A stretch of 64,000 nucleotides of DNA. Source: Shewanella amazonensis SB2B. Lineage in GTDB: Bacteria > Pseudomonadota > Gammaproteobacteria > Enterobacterales > Shewanellaceae. The notes under the pieces are model-generated. The model made no database searches, had not been told where the DNA came from, and saw only the letters and a program-made list of their open reading frames with translations. Below are positions 9,699 through 17,820 of the stretch, in pieces (position 1 is the stretch's first letter; the number at the start of each line of letters is the position of its first letter). The position numbers and the translations under genes were made by a program. Location: NCBI RefSeq assembly GCF_000015245.1, contig NC_008700.1:2610001-2674000 (forward strand), in the 5' to 3' direction.

Positions 9699-10130
9699 AT
9701 GATCAAAGGAATTCTGACTACTGTTGCCCTGATGTCTGTTGCAGCTATGGCGCTCGAAGCTGATACAAAAAACGCTGGAACTCCCAACATCAAATTCTCT
9801 AATACTCAAACTGCAGGTACTCCGAACATTAAGTTCTCTGACACCCAAACTGCAGGTACTCCGAACATTAAGTTCTCTGACACCCAAACTGCAGGTACTC
9901 CGAACATTAAGTTCTCTGACACCCAAACTGCAGGCACTCCGAACATTAAGTTCTCTGACACCCAAACTGCAGGCACTCCGAACATTAAGTTCTCTGACAC
10001 CCAAACTGCAGGCACTCCGAACATTAAGTTCTCTGACACCCAAACTGCAGGCACTCCGAACATTAAGTTCTCTGACACCCAAACTGCAGGCACTCCGAAC
10101 ATTAAGTTCTCTGACACCCAAACTGCCTAA
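9699..10130 (+). CDS. Small secreted protein of nine 13-residue repeats
   Basis: 143 residues. Residues 1-20 form a signal peptide (MIKGILTTVALMSVAAMALEA). The rest is nine head-to-tail copies of AGTPNIKFSDTQT plus a final Ala; only the first copy differs in protein (Asn for Asp). There is no cysteine and no other domain. The composition (Thr, Ser, Asn, Asp, one Lys and one Phe per unit) suits an extracellular repeat or a precursor cut into peptides, but no processing enzyme is next to it. I do not recognise the family. The start is fixed by the signal peptide. It lies 29 nt before a second tiny gene and the two probably share a transcript ending at the terminator at 10294-10327. Confidence 0.75.
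   Translation: MIKGILTTVALMSVAAMALEADTKNAGTPNIKFSNTQTAGTPNIKFSDTQTAGTPNIKFSDTQTAGTPNIKFSDTQTAGTPNIKFSDTQTAGTPNIKFSDTQTAGTPNIKFSDTQTAGTPNIKFSDTQTAGTPNIKFSDTQTA
9774..10124 (+). repeat. 39-bp tandem repeat, nine units, in frame
   Basis: Nine direct 39-bp units encode the 13-residue repeat. Unit 1 is diverged. Units 2-4 share GCAGGTACT and units 5-9 share GCAGGCACT, with no other difference seen. The block of identical 3' units points to recent expansion by slippage or unequal recombination; copy number is likely variable between strains. Confidence 0.95.
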
Positions 10131-10159
10131 GCAGCGGAAACTTCAAGGGAGATTAGGTT

Positions 10160-10276
10160 ATGTTTGATTCAATCAAGAAAGCACTGGGTCTGGCCAAGCA
10201 AGAACGCAAAAAAGTGAAACTGCCAAAAGGCATCACTGAGCTTCAGGTAGTAAATGCCAAAGGCTGGTGGAATTGA
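10160..10276 (+). CDS. 38-residue basic peptide ending in GWWN
   Basis: A short reading frame, MFDSIKKALGLAKQERKKVK followed by a hydrophobic tail ending NAKGWWN. It is preceded by AGGGAG about 8 nt before the ATG and followed 17 nt later by a strong terminator, so it looks like a real gene. The N-terminal half is lysine-rich and could form an amphipathic helix. There is no signal peptide. Leader-plus-short-tail layout resembles precursor peptides of modified peptides, but no modification enzyme is nearby, so this is only a resemblance. It is probably co-transcribed with the repeat protein. Confidence 0.6.
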   Translation: MFDSIKKALGLAKQERKKVKLPKGITELQVVNAKGWWN

Positions 10277-10293
10277 GTTTCCCCGCACCCAAC

Positions 10294-10327
10294 ACAAAGG
10301 GAGCCAGAAGGCTCCCTTTGTCGTTTT
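10294..10327 (+). terminator. Rho-independent terminator after the small-peptide genes
   Basis: A 12-bp perfect stem (10294-10305 with 10310-10321, loop AGAA) is followed by CGTTTT. It closes the 9.7-10.3 kb transcription unit. Confidence 0.88.
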
Positions 10328-10345
10328 AATATCGGGTGAATCGGT

Positions 10346-10549
10346 TCAGCAGCGGAAATCACGGCCCGACAACAACCCAGCCTTGCGCGCATTCAAGCGT
10401 TTGTGAGTCGTAAACAGCGGATACCCTACAGGCCCCATCATTGCCCCCACAAATGCCCATCGCTTTACCGGCATTCCCTGGGAAAAAGCCAGCACGCCCA
10501 AATACCAGGCAGAACCCAGACTCACAAGCAGGATCAACAGCATCAACAT
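10346..10549 (-). CDS. Small membrane protein of unknown function
   Basis: 67 residues beginning MLMLLILLVSLGSAWYLGVL, giving one clear membrane helix at the N-terminus and possibly a second hydrophobic stretch near residues 30-42 (WAFVGAMMGPVGYPLF). The tail is basic (THKRLNARK). The frame is open further upstream, but the ATG at 10549 has GAGG in the right place, and the upstream part does not look like protein. I do not recognise a named family. It sits between two strong terminators, so it has its own promoter. Confidence 0.6.
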   Translation of the reverse strand: MLMLLILLVSLGSAWYLGVLAFSQGMPVKRWAFVGAMMGPVGYPLFTTHKRLNARKAGLLSGRDFRC

Positions 10550-10673
10550 AAACAACCTCTGTAACGTTACGGCGCATCCTGCAAAGTACAATTCTTCATC
10601 GCGGCCGACGAGTCTACCCCAAAGACCAATAAAAATCGAACAATTTTCAGGCAAAAGTTTGCCTCGAGGCAAT

Positions 10674-10703
10674 AAAAAAGCGGCATGATTTTGCCGCTTT
10701 TTT
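10674..10703. terminator. Bidirectional terminator beyond fadJ
   Basis: GCGGCA (10680-10685) pairs with TGCCGC (10692-10697), flanked by six A on the left and six T on the right, so it works in both directions. It ends fadIJ on the minus strand. Confidence 0.85.
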
Positions 10704-10721
10704 GTTCAAATGGCATACTGG

Positions 10722-12842
10722 TTAATAAAAGGTTTTGCCCTCTGCGGCCATGGCTTTAAGCAGTGCTGCTGGTGCAAACCTGTCACCATACTTGCTCTGA
10801 TAACCTTCCAGCAGTCTTACCATCTTAGCGGCGCCCAAAGTATCCATATAACGGAAAGGCCCCCCCAGGAACGGCGGGAAACCAATGCCAAAGATAGCGC
10901 CAATATCACCATCACGTGGAGATGCAATTATGCCTTCCTCCAGGCAGCGAACCGCTTCATTAAGCATCTGCACCACACAACGCTCGGCGATTTCACCGGC
11001 TTCTTTACCGGTTGCCGGTGTTAAGCCAAGCAAGCTGTAAACACTTTCGTCGACTTTTTTACCTTTTTTGGCGGCTTTACCGTACAGGTAGAAACCCTTA
11101 CCGTTTTTACGACCTTTGCGATCGTCGGCCATGAGTTTGTCAAACGCAGCCGGAGCCTTGAACCGCTCACCTAACTCTTTTTCAAGAATGGGCGAAATCT
11201 TGGCGCCCACATCAATGCCCACTTCATCCAGCAAGGTCATGGGACCAACAGGGAAACCAAACTTCACCAGTGCCTTGTCCAAATGATCAACTGCCTGCCC
11301 TTCCAATAAGAGCTGAGCGGCCTCATTCATGTAGAGCGCCAAAATACGGTTCACATAAAAACCGGCACAGTCCTTAACCACAATCGGGGTTTTCCCCTGC
11401 TTACGGGCAAAGGCTACTGTGGTTGCAATGGTCTCTGGCGATGTCTTCTCATGGGCAATCACTTCTACCAGCGGCATTTTTTCCACCGGCGAGAAGTAAT
11501 GCAGACCAATCACATTTTCAGGACGGCTGGCCGCCGCCGCGATTTGGGTAATAGGCAAAGACGAGGTGTTGGAGGCAAAAATGGTGTGCTCGCCACATTC
11601 TCTCTCAATATCGCGCACCATCTGATGTTTGAGATTCAGGTCTTCAAATACCGCTTCGACCACGATATCGGCATCCTTCACACCACGATATTCAGTGGTG
11701 GTGGTCATCAATGCCATCAACTTGTCACGCTCTGCGCTCGTCATATGGCGGCGCTTCACGCCCTTATCCAGCAGTTTATACGCGTAGCCAAGGGCATTGG
11801 ACAGGCCCTTATCGCTGATATCCTTCACCCGCACAGGCACTTTAGCCTTGGTGGTTGTAACAGAGGCAATACCGCCGCCCATCAGACCGCCACCCAGCAC
11901 CACGGCTTTGGCCACCTTGCGGGGCTTGGCATCTCCGGCACCGGTTTCTTTTTTCATTTCGGTGGTCGCAAAGAAAATAGAGCGCAGCGCCGCGGACTCA
12001 GGGGTAGCCACCAAGGCGCCAAAGTGCGCCGCTTCGACTTCCAGGCCTTTCTCCATGCCCTTGGCCATACCTTCCCGCACGCAATCAATAATTTTCAGTG
12101 GTGATGGATAGTTGCCCTGCGTCTTTTTCAGAACTTGCTTGGTGGCCTGATCGAACATGATGTTGCGACCAACAGGCGTGCCTTCCAAAAGTTTGGTCAC
12201 CAGCGGTTGCTTCAATGGCTTGCGGGTCTTTTTACCGGCTAACGCCATCTCAATGGCGGTATCGAGCAGAATGGACTCGGGCACTACATCATCCACCAGC
12301 CCCATTTTGACGGCCTGCTTGGGGCGCACCTGCTTACCGGTAAGCATCAAATCGAGCGCCTTGGCAATACCAATCAAGCGCGGCAAACGCTGGGTTCCAC
12401 CGCCGCCGGGCAGCAGGCCTAACTGCACTTCCGGCACGCCAAGCATGGTTTTGCTGCTGTCGCTGCACACCCGCTGATGGCATGCCAGTGCCAACTCCAA
12501 ACCACCACCAAGGCAGGCACCATGAATGGCGGCCACCACCGGAATATTCAGCCCTTCCAACTCGGCAAACACGTGGTGACCCTGACGGGACAGCAATCTT
12601 GCGTCTTCTGCGGTTTCACAGGCATCCAACATGGAAATATCGGCACCGGCCACAAAGGAGTCGGCTTTGCCGGAAATCAGAACCAGGCCCTTGATGCTGC
12701 TATCCGCTTTGATTTCCTGCAATATCGCGGTGATCTCCGGAGCAAACTGCGCCTTCAGGGTGTTCATGGTTTCACCGGGCACATCCATGGTCAGCAGCGC
12801 GATGCCGTCGTCACGGCGGCTTAGGCTAAAAGTCTTTTCCAT
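10722..12842 (-). CDS. fadJ: Fatty-acid oxidation complex alpha subunit FadJ
   Basis: 706-residue multifunctional beta-oxidation enzyme. The N-terminal crotonase domain (about residues 1-190) performs enoyl-CoA hydration and has the oxyanion loop HGACLGGGLELALACH with the catalytic glutamates. From about 310 the 3-hydroxyacyl-CoA dehydrogenase domain begins, with the NAD-binding glycine loop VLGGGLMGGG and the catalytic His in GLHYFSPVEKM. Length and the pairing with FadI, rather than a FadA-like partner, identify FadJ, the form that in E. coli serves anaerobic growth. It starts 6 nt after the fadI stop, so the two are translated from one mRNA. Confidence 0.95.
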   Translation of the reverse strand: MEKTFSLSRRDDGIALLTMDVPGETMNTLKAQFAPEITAILQEIKADSSIKGLVLISGKADSFVAGADISMLDACETAEDARLLSRQGHHVFAELEGLNIPVVAAIHGACLGGGLELALACHQRVCSDSSKTMLGVPEVQLGLLPGGGGTQRLPRLIGIAKALDLMLTGKQVRPKQAVKMGLVDDVVPESILLDTAIEMALAGKKTRKPLKQPLVTKLLEGTPVGRNIMFDQATKQVLKKTQGNYPSPLKIIDCVREGMAKGMEKGLEVEAAHFGALVATPESAALRSIFFATTEMKKETGAGDAKPRKVAKAVVLGGGLMGGGIASVTTTKAKVPVRVKDISDKGLSNALGYAYKLLDKGVKRRHMTSAERDKLMALMTTTTEYRGVKDADIVVEAVFEDLNLKHQMVRDIERECGEHTIFASNTSSLPITQIAAAASRPENVIGLHYFSPVEKMPLVEVIAHEKTSPETIATTVAFARKQGKTPIVVKDCAGFYVNRILALYMNEAAQLLLEGQAVDHLDKALVKFGFPVGPMTLLDEVGIDVGAKISPILEKELGERFKAPAAFDKLMADDRKGRKNGKGFYLYGKAAKKGKKVDESVYSLLGLTPATGKEAGEIAERCVVQMLNEAVRCLEEGIIASPRDGDIGAIFGIGFPPFLGGPFRYMDTLGAAKMVRLLEGYQSKYGDRFAPAALLKAMAAEGKTFY

Positions 12843-12848
12843 TGTCTG

Positions 12849-14159
12849 TTACTCCACTTCCAGGATCATTGCCGCACCCAGACCACCAGCCGCACAGGCG
12901 GTAGTCAGACCCACACCGCCGCCGCGTCGCTTAAGCTCGTTACACATCTGGGTAATCAAACGGGCGCCGGTTGCCGCAAAGGGATGGCCATAGGCCAGGG
13001 AGCCACCCAGCACGTTGAATTTGCTCATGTCGATTTCACCGATCGCACGATTTTGACCAAGCTTTTCTTCGGCAAACTTCTTGGATGCAAACATCTTCAT
13101 ATTGGCAAGAGCCTGAGCCGCAAAGGCTTCATGCATTTCAATCAGCGTCAGGTCTTCAAGCTGCATACCGGCACGCTTAAGCGCCATGGGCGTGGCATAG
13201 GAAGGCCCCATCAACATGTCTTCCCACACATCGATGGCGGCAAAGGCATAACTCTTGATGTAACCGATTGGGGTGTACCCCAGCGCCTTGGCACGACCTT
13301 CGCTCATCAGCAAGAGTGCTGAGGCACCGTCGGTCAAAGGTGTACTGTTGGCGGCAGTGACGCTGCCGTGCTTGCGGTCAAACACCGGACGCAGCTTGGC
13401 GTACGATGCCAGATCCGAGCTTTCGCGGATATTGTTGTCTTTTTCAATGAACTGGTTGTATGGCGGCACGTGGGCCACCATTACTTCGTTTTTCATCACG
13501 CCGGAGGCCCAGGTTTGGGCGGCAAGGGTGTGAGAGCGGTGCGCCATAGCGTCCTGATCCGCACGGCTGATACCGTGAGTCTTGGCCATCTGTTCAGCCG
13601 TCTGCCCCATGGAAAGGCCAGTGGAGTATTCGGCCACCGCAGGCGGCACTGGCAGCAGGTCTTTGATACCCAGGCGTCTAAAAATTGCCAGTTTCTGACC
13701 AAATGTTCTGGCCTTGGTCAGGTCAACCAGGGCATGGGCCAGTTTTTTGGACACTCCGATAGGCAATACAGAAGAAGAGTCAGCGCCACCGGCAATACCA
13801 ATTTCAATATTGCCGGTCATGATGCTTTCGGCGATGTTGACTGTTGATTGGAAACTGGTGGCACAGGCGCGGGTAACGCTGTAAGCATCGGTAGCCACAT
13901 TCATGCCGGTACCCAACACGATTTCGCGGGCAATGTTCGGCGCAGCCGGCATTTGTACTACCTGGCCATAGACCAGCTGTTCAACCAGCTTGGGATCAAG
14001 CTCGCTGCGGCTTAAGAGTTCGTTCACCACCATCTTGCCCATGTCCAGGGCTGAAACCCCATGGAATGCAGTCGCCTGCTTGGCAAAAGGGGTTCTCAGG
14101 CCCGAGACGATGGCAATACGCTCGCCTCTGGCATTGGTTACCTGTTGTCTGTCACTCAT
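12849..14159 (-). CDS. fadI: 3-ketoacyl-CoA thiolase FadI
   Basis: 436-residue thiolase that cleaves 3-ketoacyl-CoA with CoA to acetyl-CoA and a shortened acyl-CoA. It is the beta subunit of the FadIJ complex. The acyl-accepting cysteine is in RACATS (near residue 98), the HEAFAAQ and GGSLAYGHPFAATGAR motifs carry the active-site histidines, and the second catalytic cysteine is in TTACAAGG. The ATG at 14159 has GAGGGTGA upstream. First gene of the fadI-fadJ operon; a PsrA-like site lies about 130 bp upstream. Confidence 0.95.
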   Translation of the reverse strand: MSDRQQVTNARGERIAIVSGLRTPFAKQATAFHGVSALDMGKMVVNELLSRSELDPKLVEQLVYGQVVQMPAAPNIAREIVLGTGMNVATDAYSVTRACATSFQSTVNIAESIMTGNIEIGIAGGADSSSVLPIGVSKKLAHALVDLTKARTFGQKLAIFRRLGIKDLLPVPPAVAEYSTGLSMGQTAEQMAKTHGISRADQDAMAHRSHTLAAQTWASGVMKNEVMVAHVPPYNQFIEKDNNIRESSDLASYAKLRPVFDRKHGSVTAANSTPLTDGASALLLMSEGRAKALGYTPIGYIKSYAFAAIDVWEDMLMGPSYATPMALKRAGMQLEDLTLIEMHEAFAAQALANMKMFASKKFAEEKLGQNRAIGEIDMSKFNVLGGSLAYGHPFAATGARLITQMCNELKRRGGGVGLTTACAAGGLGAAMILEVE

Positions 14160-14286
14160 TTGTCACCCTCTTTATTCTCCGCATCCGGCCGCTGTCCGTC
14201 TGCTGCTGTTTCCTTGCTGACCTGACGACTCAACAGGTCTGACCATTAAAAGTGTGACCCGATTCTAACTTCTTGTCATCGGGTTT

Positions 14287-14300
14287 TAAACACTTGTTTG
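14287..14300 (-). promoter_or_regulatory. Candidate PsrA operator of fadIJ
   Basis: TAAAC-ACTT-GTTTG at 14287-14300 fits the described PsrA motif (G/C)AAAC-N2-4-GTTTG/(C), except for the first base. PsrA is a TetR-family repressor of fatty-acid degradation genes in Pseudomonas and is proposed to do the same in Shewanella. Position, about 130 bp before fadI, is suitable. It is also close to the moxR side. Confidence 0.45.
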
Positions 14301-14386
14301 CATTTTTGCCACTAGCCAAGGGGTAAGGGAATTTTTTACCATAGGGGATGTCTCAAGCTTATCAATAGAATAAATCGAGTTGCATC

Positions 14387-15343
14387 ATGCCTTTGAGCCG
14401 TTTTCAAGCCTTAAGAAAATACCTGAACACCCTGATTTTGGGTCAGCCTGTTCTCACGGAAAACCTGCTTATTGCGCTGGTAGCCAATGGTCACCTGTTG
14501 GTAGAAGGTCCACCGGGCCTGGCCAAGACCCGCGCAGTCAAAGCCTTGTGTGATGGGGTGGAGGGCGACTTTCATCGCATTCAGTTTACGCCGGATCTGC
14601 TGCCCGCTGATTTGACCGGTACCGATATCTACCGTGCCCAGACAGGCACCTTCGAATTTGAGTCCGGTCCTATCTTCCACAATCTTATCCTTGCCGATGA
14701 AATCAACCGGGCGCCCGCCAAGGTACAATCGGCTCTGCTGGAAGCCATGGCCGAAGGTCAGGTCACTGTGGGCAAGAAGAGCTATAAACTGCCCAAATTC
14801 TTTTTGGTCATGGCCACCCAAAACCCGCTGGAAAACGAAGGCACCTACCCCCTGCCCGAGGCACAACTCGACCGCTTTTTGATGCATCTGAATCTTGACT
14901 ACCCCGATGCCCAAACCGAGAGGCTCATCCTTAAGTTGTCGCGAAACGAGGCCCTGCAAGGCGAGTTGCCCTCGGTCGAGCCCATAGCGCAGGCAGACAT
15001 CTTTGAGGCCCGTACAGAAGCTTTGGAGCTCTATCTGGCGGAGCCGCTGGAGCAATATATCGTCGACATCATCATGGCGACCCGTGAGGGCCATAAGTAC
15101 AGCGAAGAGCTGGGCAACTGGCTCGATTATGGTGTCAGCCCCAGGGCCAGTCAGGCGCTGGAACGTTGTGCCCGCGCACGTGCTTGGCTCGATGGTCGCG
15201 ATTTTGTGTCACCGGAAGACATTCAGGCCGTCGCCCCCAATGTGCTGCGCCACCGTTTGCTGCTCAGTTTCCGGGCGCAGGCCGAAGGTGTCAGTGCCGA
15301 TGCGGTGATTGACCATATTTTGTCACAGGTGGCTGTGCCCTGA
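14387..15343 (+). CDS. MoxR-family AAA+ ATPase
   Basis: 318-residue AAA+ ATPase. Walker A is GPPGLAKT at residues 41-48, Walker B ILADE at 101-105, and sensor residues follow in MATQNPLENEGTYPLPEAQ. MoxR proteins act as chaperones that assemble or insert partners; they are typically encoded with von Willebrand A proteins, as here. It is the first gene of a six-gene operon whose ends overlap or nearly touch. The stop overlaps the start of the next gene by one base. Confidence 0.93.
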   Translation: MPLSRFQALRKYLNTLILGQPVLTENLLIALVANGHLLVEGPPGLAKTRAVKALCDGVEGDFHRIQFTPDLLPADLTGTDIYRAQTGTFEFESGPIFHNLILADEINRAPAKVQSALLEAMAEGQVTVGKKSYKLPKFFLVMATQNPLENEGTYPLPEAQLDRFLMHLNLDYPDAQTERLILKLSRNEALQGELPSVEPIAQADIFEARTEALELYLAEPLEQYIVDIIMATREGHKYSEELGNWLDYGVSPRASQALERCARARAWLDGRDFVSPEDIQAVAPNVLRHRLLLSFRAQAEGVSADAVIDHILSQVAVP

Positions 15344-16299
15344 TGCGAGCCCCAAAATCAGAGCGTAAAGCCTCTGCACTGTCCCTGCCGCTCTTTGCCG
15401 ATGGGGTGCATCTGGATACCCCGGAGCTTTTGGCCTGCCAGGAGCTGGCCAGGGCACTGCCGGATGTGCGCAGTCAGGCCCGCGCCAGTATGGCTGGCCA
15501 CAGGGCCAGTCAAATCAAAGGCAGGGGGATGGAGTTTGCCGAAGTGCGCCAGTATCAGAAAGGCGATGATGTGCGCACTATCGACTGGCGTGTTACCGCC
15601 CGCACCGGCAAGACACACACCAAACTCTTTGTGGAAGAGCGTGAACGCCCCGTGCTGCTTCTGGTGGATTTAAGCCACAGCCTCTATTTTGGCTCCACCC
15701 TGATGCTGCAGGCAGTTCAGCTGTGTCATTTGGCCACAACCCTCGGCTGGCGGGCCATAGGCCATGGCGATCGCATCGGCGCTCTTATCGCAAGCGAACA
15801 TGAGCACCTGGAACTCAAGCCCAGAAGCCGTAAATCCGGCATGTTGCAGCTCATCAGCGCGCTGACCGAAGTGCATCGTCATCAGTTAACCGCCTTTGAT
15901 GCGATGCCCAGAGACCCAGAGCATTTGCTGCGGGCCTGCCAGCGTCTGGAGCGTATCGCCAAACCCGGCTCACTGATTTGGCTTTTGTCTGATGGCTCTG
16001 GCTTCAGCGAGTCCTGTGTCGGCCCACTGATGAACCTGAAACGCCACTGCGAGCTTGGCGCATTTCTGGTTACAGATCCTCTCCGTGATGGACGCCTTCC
16101 TCTGGCCGACAATCTGGCACTGCCGGTACGGGAAGCCGGCAAAGAGAAACTACTCGACCGCAGAGGCTATCAGGCATGGCTTGAGCGGCAAAAGGAGCAG
16201 ACCAGGGCGTTTGAACATCTCACTCTGCGGCTGGGCATCCCCCTGAAAACCATTGATTCGGGCCAACCTCTCTCGGCTCAATTGGACATATTGCGTTAA
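15343..16299 (+). CDS. DUF58 domain protein of the bat operon
   Basis: 318 residues with the DUF58 signature near residues 60-90 (GRGMEFAEVRQYQKGDDVR then IDWR), followed by a von Willebrand A-like fold (LLLVDLSHS near 105). DUF58 proteins accompany MoxR and Bat proteins in many bacteria; the biochemical role is unknown. It has no signal peptide and is probably cytoplasmic. Its ATG overlaps the moxR stop, so translation is coupled. Confidence 0.9.
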   Translation: MRAPKSERKASALSLPLFADGVHLDTPELLACQELARALPDVRSQARASMAGHRASQIKGRGMEFAEVRQYQKGDDVRTIDWRVTARTGKTHTKLFVEERERPVLLLVDLSHSLYFGSTLMLQAVQLCHLATTLGWRAIGHGDRIGALIASEHEHLELKPRSRKSGMLQLISALTEVHRHQLTAFDAMPRDPEHLLRACQRLERIAKPGSLIWLLSDGSGFSESCVGPLMNLKRHCELGAFLVTDPLRDGRLPLADNLALPVREAGKEKLLDRRGYQAWLERQKEQTRAFEHLTLRLGIPLKTIDSGQPLSAQLDILR

Positions 16300-16303
16300 T
16301 AAC

Positions 16304-16843
16304 ATGATAAATCCTTCGGCAACTTCTGCAGGCAATCCAATGCTTGCACAAATGAAAGACATTCAGCTGCCGCCAGAGGTGTCAGCCTGGCCACCCGCAC
16401 CCTGGGTATGGCCCGCCCTGGCAATTCTGCTTGGCATATTGGCACTGGGATTCTGGCGCTGGCGTAAATACAGGGCAGAGAAACAGGCATTGCTCAAACC
16501 CAGAGCCGAAGCCCTTGCTTTGCTAGCCCAGCTCTCACCCACAGAGCCGGGGTTTGCGCTCGCGCTCTCAGCGCTGCTCAAACGCGTGGCCATGCGCTAT
16601 TACCCAAGGGAGCAAATCGCTTCACTAACGGGGCATGCCTGGGCCGAGTTTCTCGCCACGCAGCACCCCACACCACAAGGGTCAGATGTATTTCAGCAGA
16701 TGGCTCAAGCCGCGTATCGGCAAGCCCCCCTCGCTGCTGTTGATGCCGAGGCCATGAAACAGCAGGCACAATTGTGGATAGCCTCCCTACCCCACAAGTC
16801 ATCGGCAGCTGACACCATCTCCGGGGAACTCAAGGCATGTTGA
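16304..16843 (+). CDS. DUF4381 membrane protein of the bat operon
   Basis: 179 residues. It carries the motif MKDIQLPPEVSAWPPAPW that starts this family, followed by one membrane helix near residues 36-56 and a cytoplasmic tail rich in Ala and Leu. The ATG at 16304 is used because the frame before it lies inside the DUF58 gene. A second ATG at about 16340 is possible, and neither has a strong Shine-Dalgarno. The end overlaps batA by 7 nt. DUF4381 is a usual partner of MoxR/BatA/BatB/BatD. Confidence 0.85.
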   Translation: MINPSATSAGNPMLAQMKDIQLPPEVSAWPPAPWVWPALAILLGILALGFWRWRKYRAEKQALLKPRAEALALLAQLSPTEPGFALALSALLKRVAMRYYPREQIASLTGHAWAEFLATQHPTPQGSDVFQQMAQAAYRQAPLAAVDAEAMKQQAQLWIASLPHKSSAADTISGELKAC

Positions 16844-17820
16844 CCCTGGCATTCCCCTGGCTCCTTTTGCTGCTGCCATTACCGCTTTTGATAAAGCCGG
16901 TTCAGCGCCAAACTCGGGGTGGATTTCTTCATTTGCCCGGTAGCGCCGATCTGGTCGCCGATGTCAGTAAAAGCACACCCAAAGCAAGGGATATGCTCAA
17001 GTGGCTGATGTGGACAGCGCTGGTGCTTGCGGTCGCCCGCCCGCAGTGGCTTGGCGACCCCATAGAGCTGCCGAGTAAAGGGCGAGACTTGATGGTTGCG
17101 GTGGACCTTTCAGGCTCAATGCAAATCGAAGACATGGTGCTGGACAACAAAACTGTGGACAGGTTTACCCTGGTTCAGCATGTAGTGAGCGACTTTATTG
17201 AACGCAGGGTCGGCGACCGTATCGGGCTTATCCTGTTTGGCGATCACGCTTACCTGCAATCGCCCATGACACAGGACAGGCGCTCCGTCGCCCAGTATCT
17301 GCGTGAAGCCCAAATCGGCTTGGTTGGCAAGCAAACTGCTATCGGCGAGTCCATTGCGCTGGCGGTGAAGCGATTTGAAAACCTTGAAGAAAGTAACAGA
17401 GTGCTGGTACTGCTCACCGACGGCACCAACAACGCAGGCAGTATTTCACCAGACAAAGCCGCTGCCATTGCCGCCGAACGCAAGGTCACCATTTATACCA
17501 TAGGCGTCGGGGCAGAGATGATGGAGCGGCGCAGCTTTTTCGGCCGCGACAGAGTCAACCCATCGATGGATCTGGATGAAGAGCAGCTTCAGCGCATTGC
17601 CAATGCCACCCAAGGCAAGTATTTCAGAGCCCGCAGCAGTGAGGATCTTGCCGCTATCTATCAGGAAATCGACAAACTCGAGCCCGTGAGCCGCGATACC
17701 CAGAGTTTCAGACCCAAGCAGGAGCTGTTTTTCTATCCCCTTGCCCTCGCCTTATTCTTGAGCCTATTGGCGGCGCTGCGGGAAGGCGGTCTGTTTGCTT
17801 CCGGGAGGAATGCGCCATGA
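16837..17820 (+). CDS. batA: BatA-like von Willebrand A membrane protein
   Basis: 327 residues with a membrane segment near residues 5-20, another near 52-70, a von Willebrand A domain and a C-terminal membrane helix (YPLALALFLSLLAAL). The metal-ion adhesion site DLSGS is at 90-94, with the distal Thr and Asp in LTDGTNN. This matches the aerotolerance (Bat) proteins first described in Bacteroides, thought to act at the cytoplasmic membrane under stress. Start overlaps the DUF4381 gene. Confidence 0.88.
   Translation: MLTLAFPWLLLLLPLPLLIKPVQRQTRGGFLHLPGSADLVADVSKSTPKARDMLKWLMWTALVLAVARPQWLGDPIELPSKGRDLMVAVDLSGSMQIEDMVLDNKTVDRFTLVQHVVSDFIERRVGDRIGLILFGDHAYLQSPMTQDRRSVAQYLREAQIGLVGKQTAIGESIALAVKRFENLEESNRVLVLLTDGTNNAGSISPDKAAAIAAERKVTIYTIGVGAEMMERRSFFGRDRVNPSMDLDEEQLQRIANATQGKYFRARSSEDLAAIYQEIDKLEPVSRDTQSFRPKQELFFYPLALALFLSLLAALREGGLFASGRNAP

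Noticed and set aside
9690..10167. Long open frames on the minus strand and in another plus frame over the 39-bp repeats
   Set aside because: The unit length is a multiple of three, so any frame without a stop in one unit stays open in all. Only the plus frame at 9699 has a signal peptide and start signals.
10160..10276. Calling the 38-residue peptide a modified-peptide precursor
   Set aside because: No radical-SAM, cyclodehydratase, protease or exporter gene lies near it; the resemblance is only in size and shape.
11451..12104. Open frames on the plus strand inside fadJ
   Set aside because: Antisense to a conserved enzyme; typical mirror of GC-rich coding sequence.
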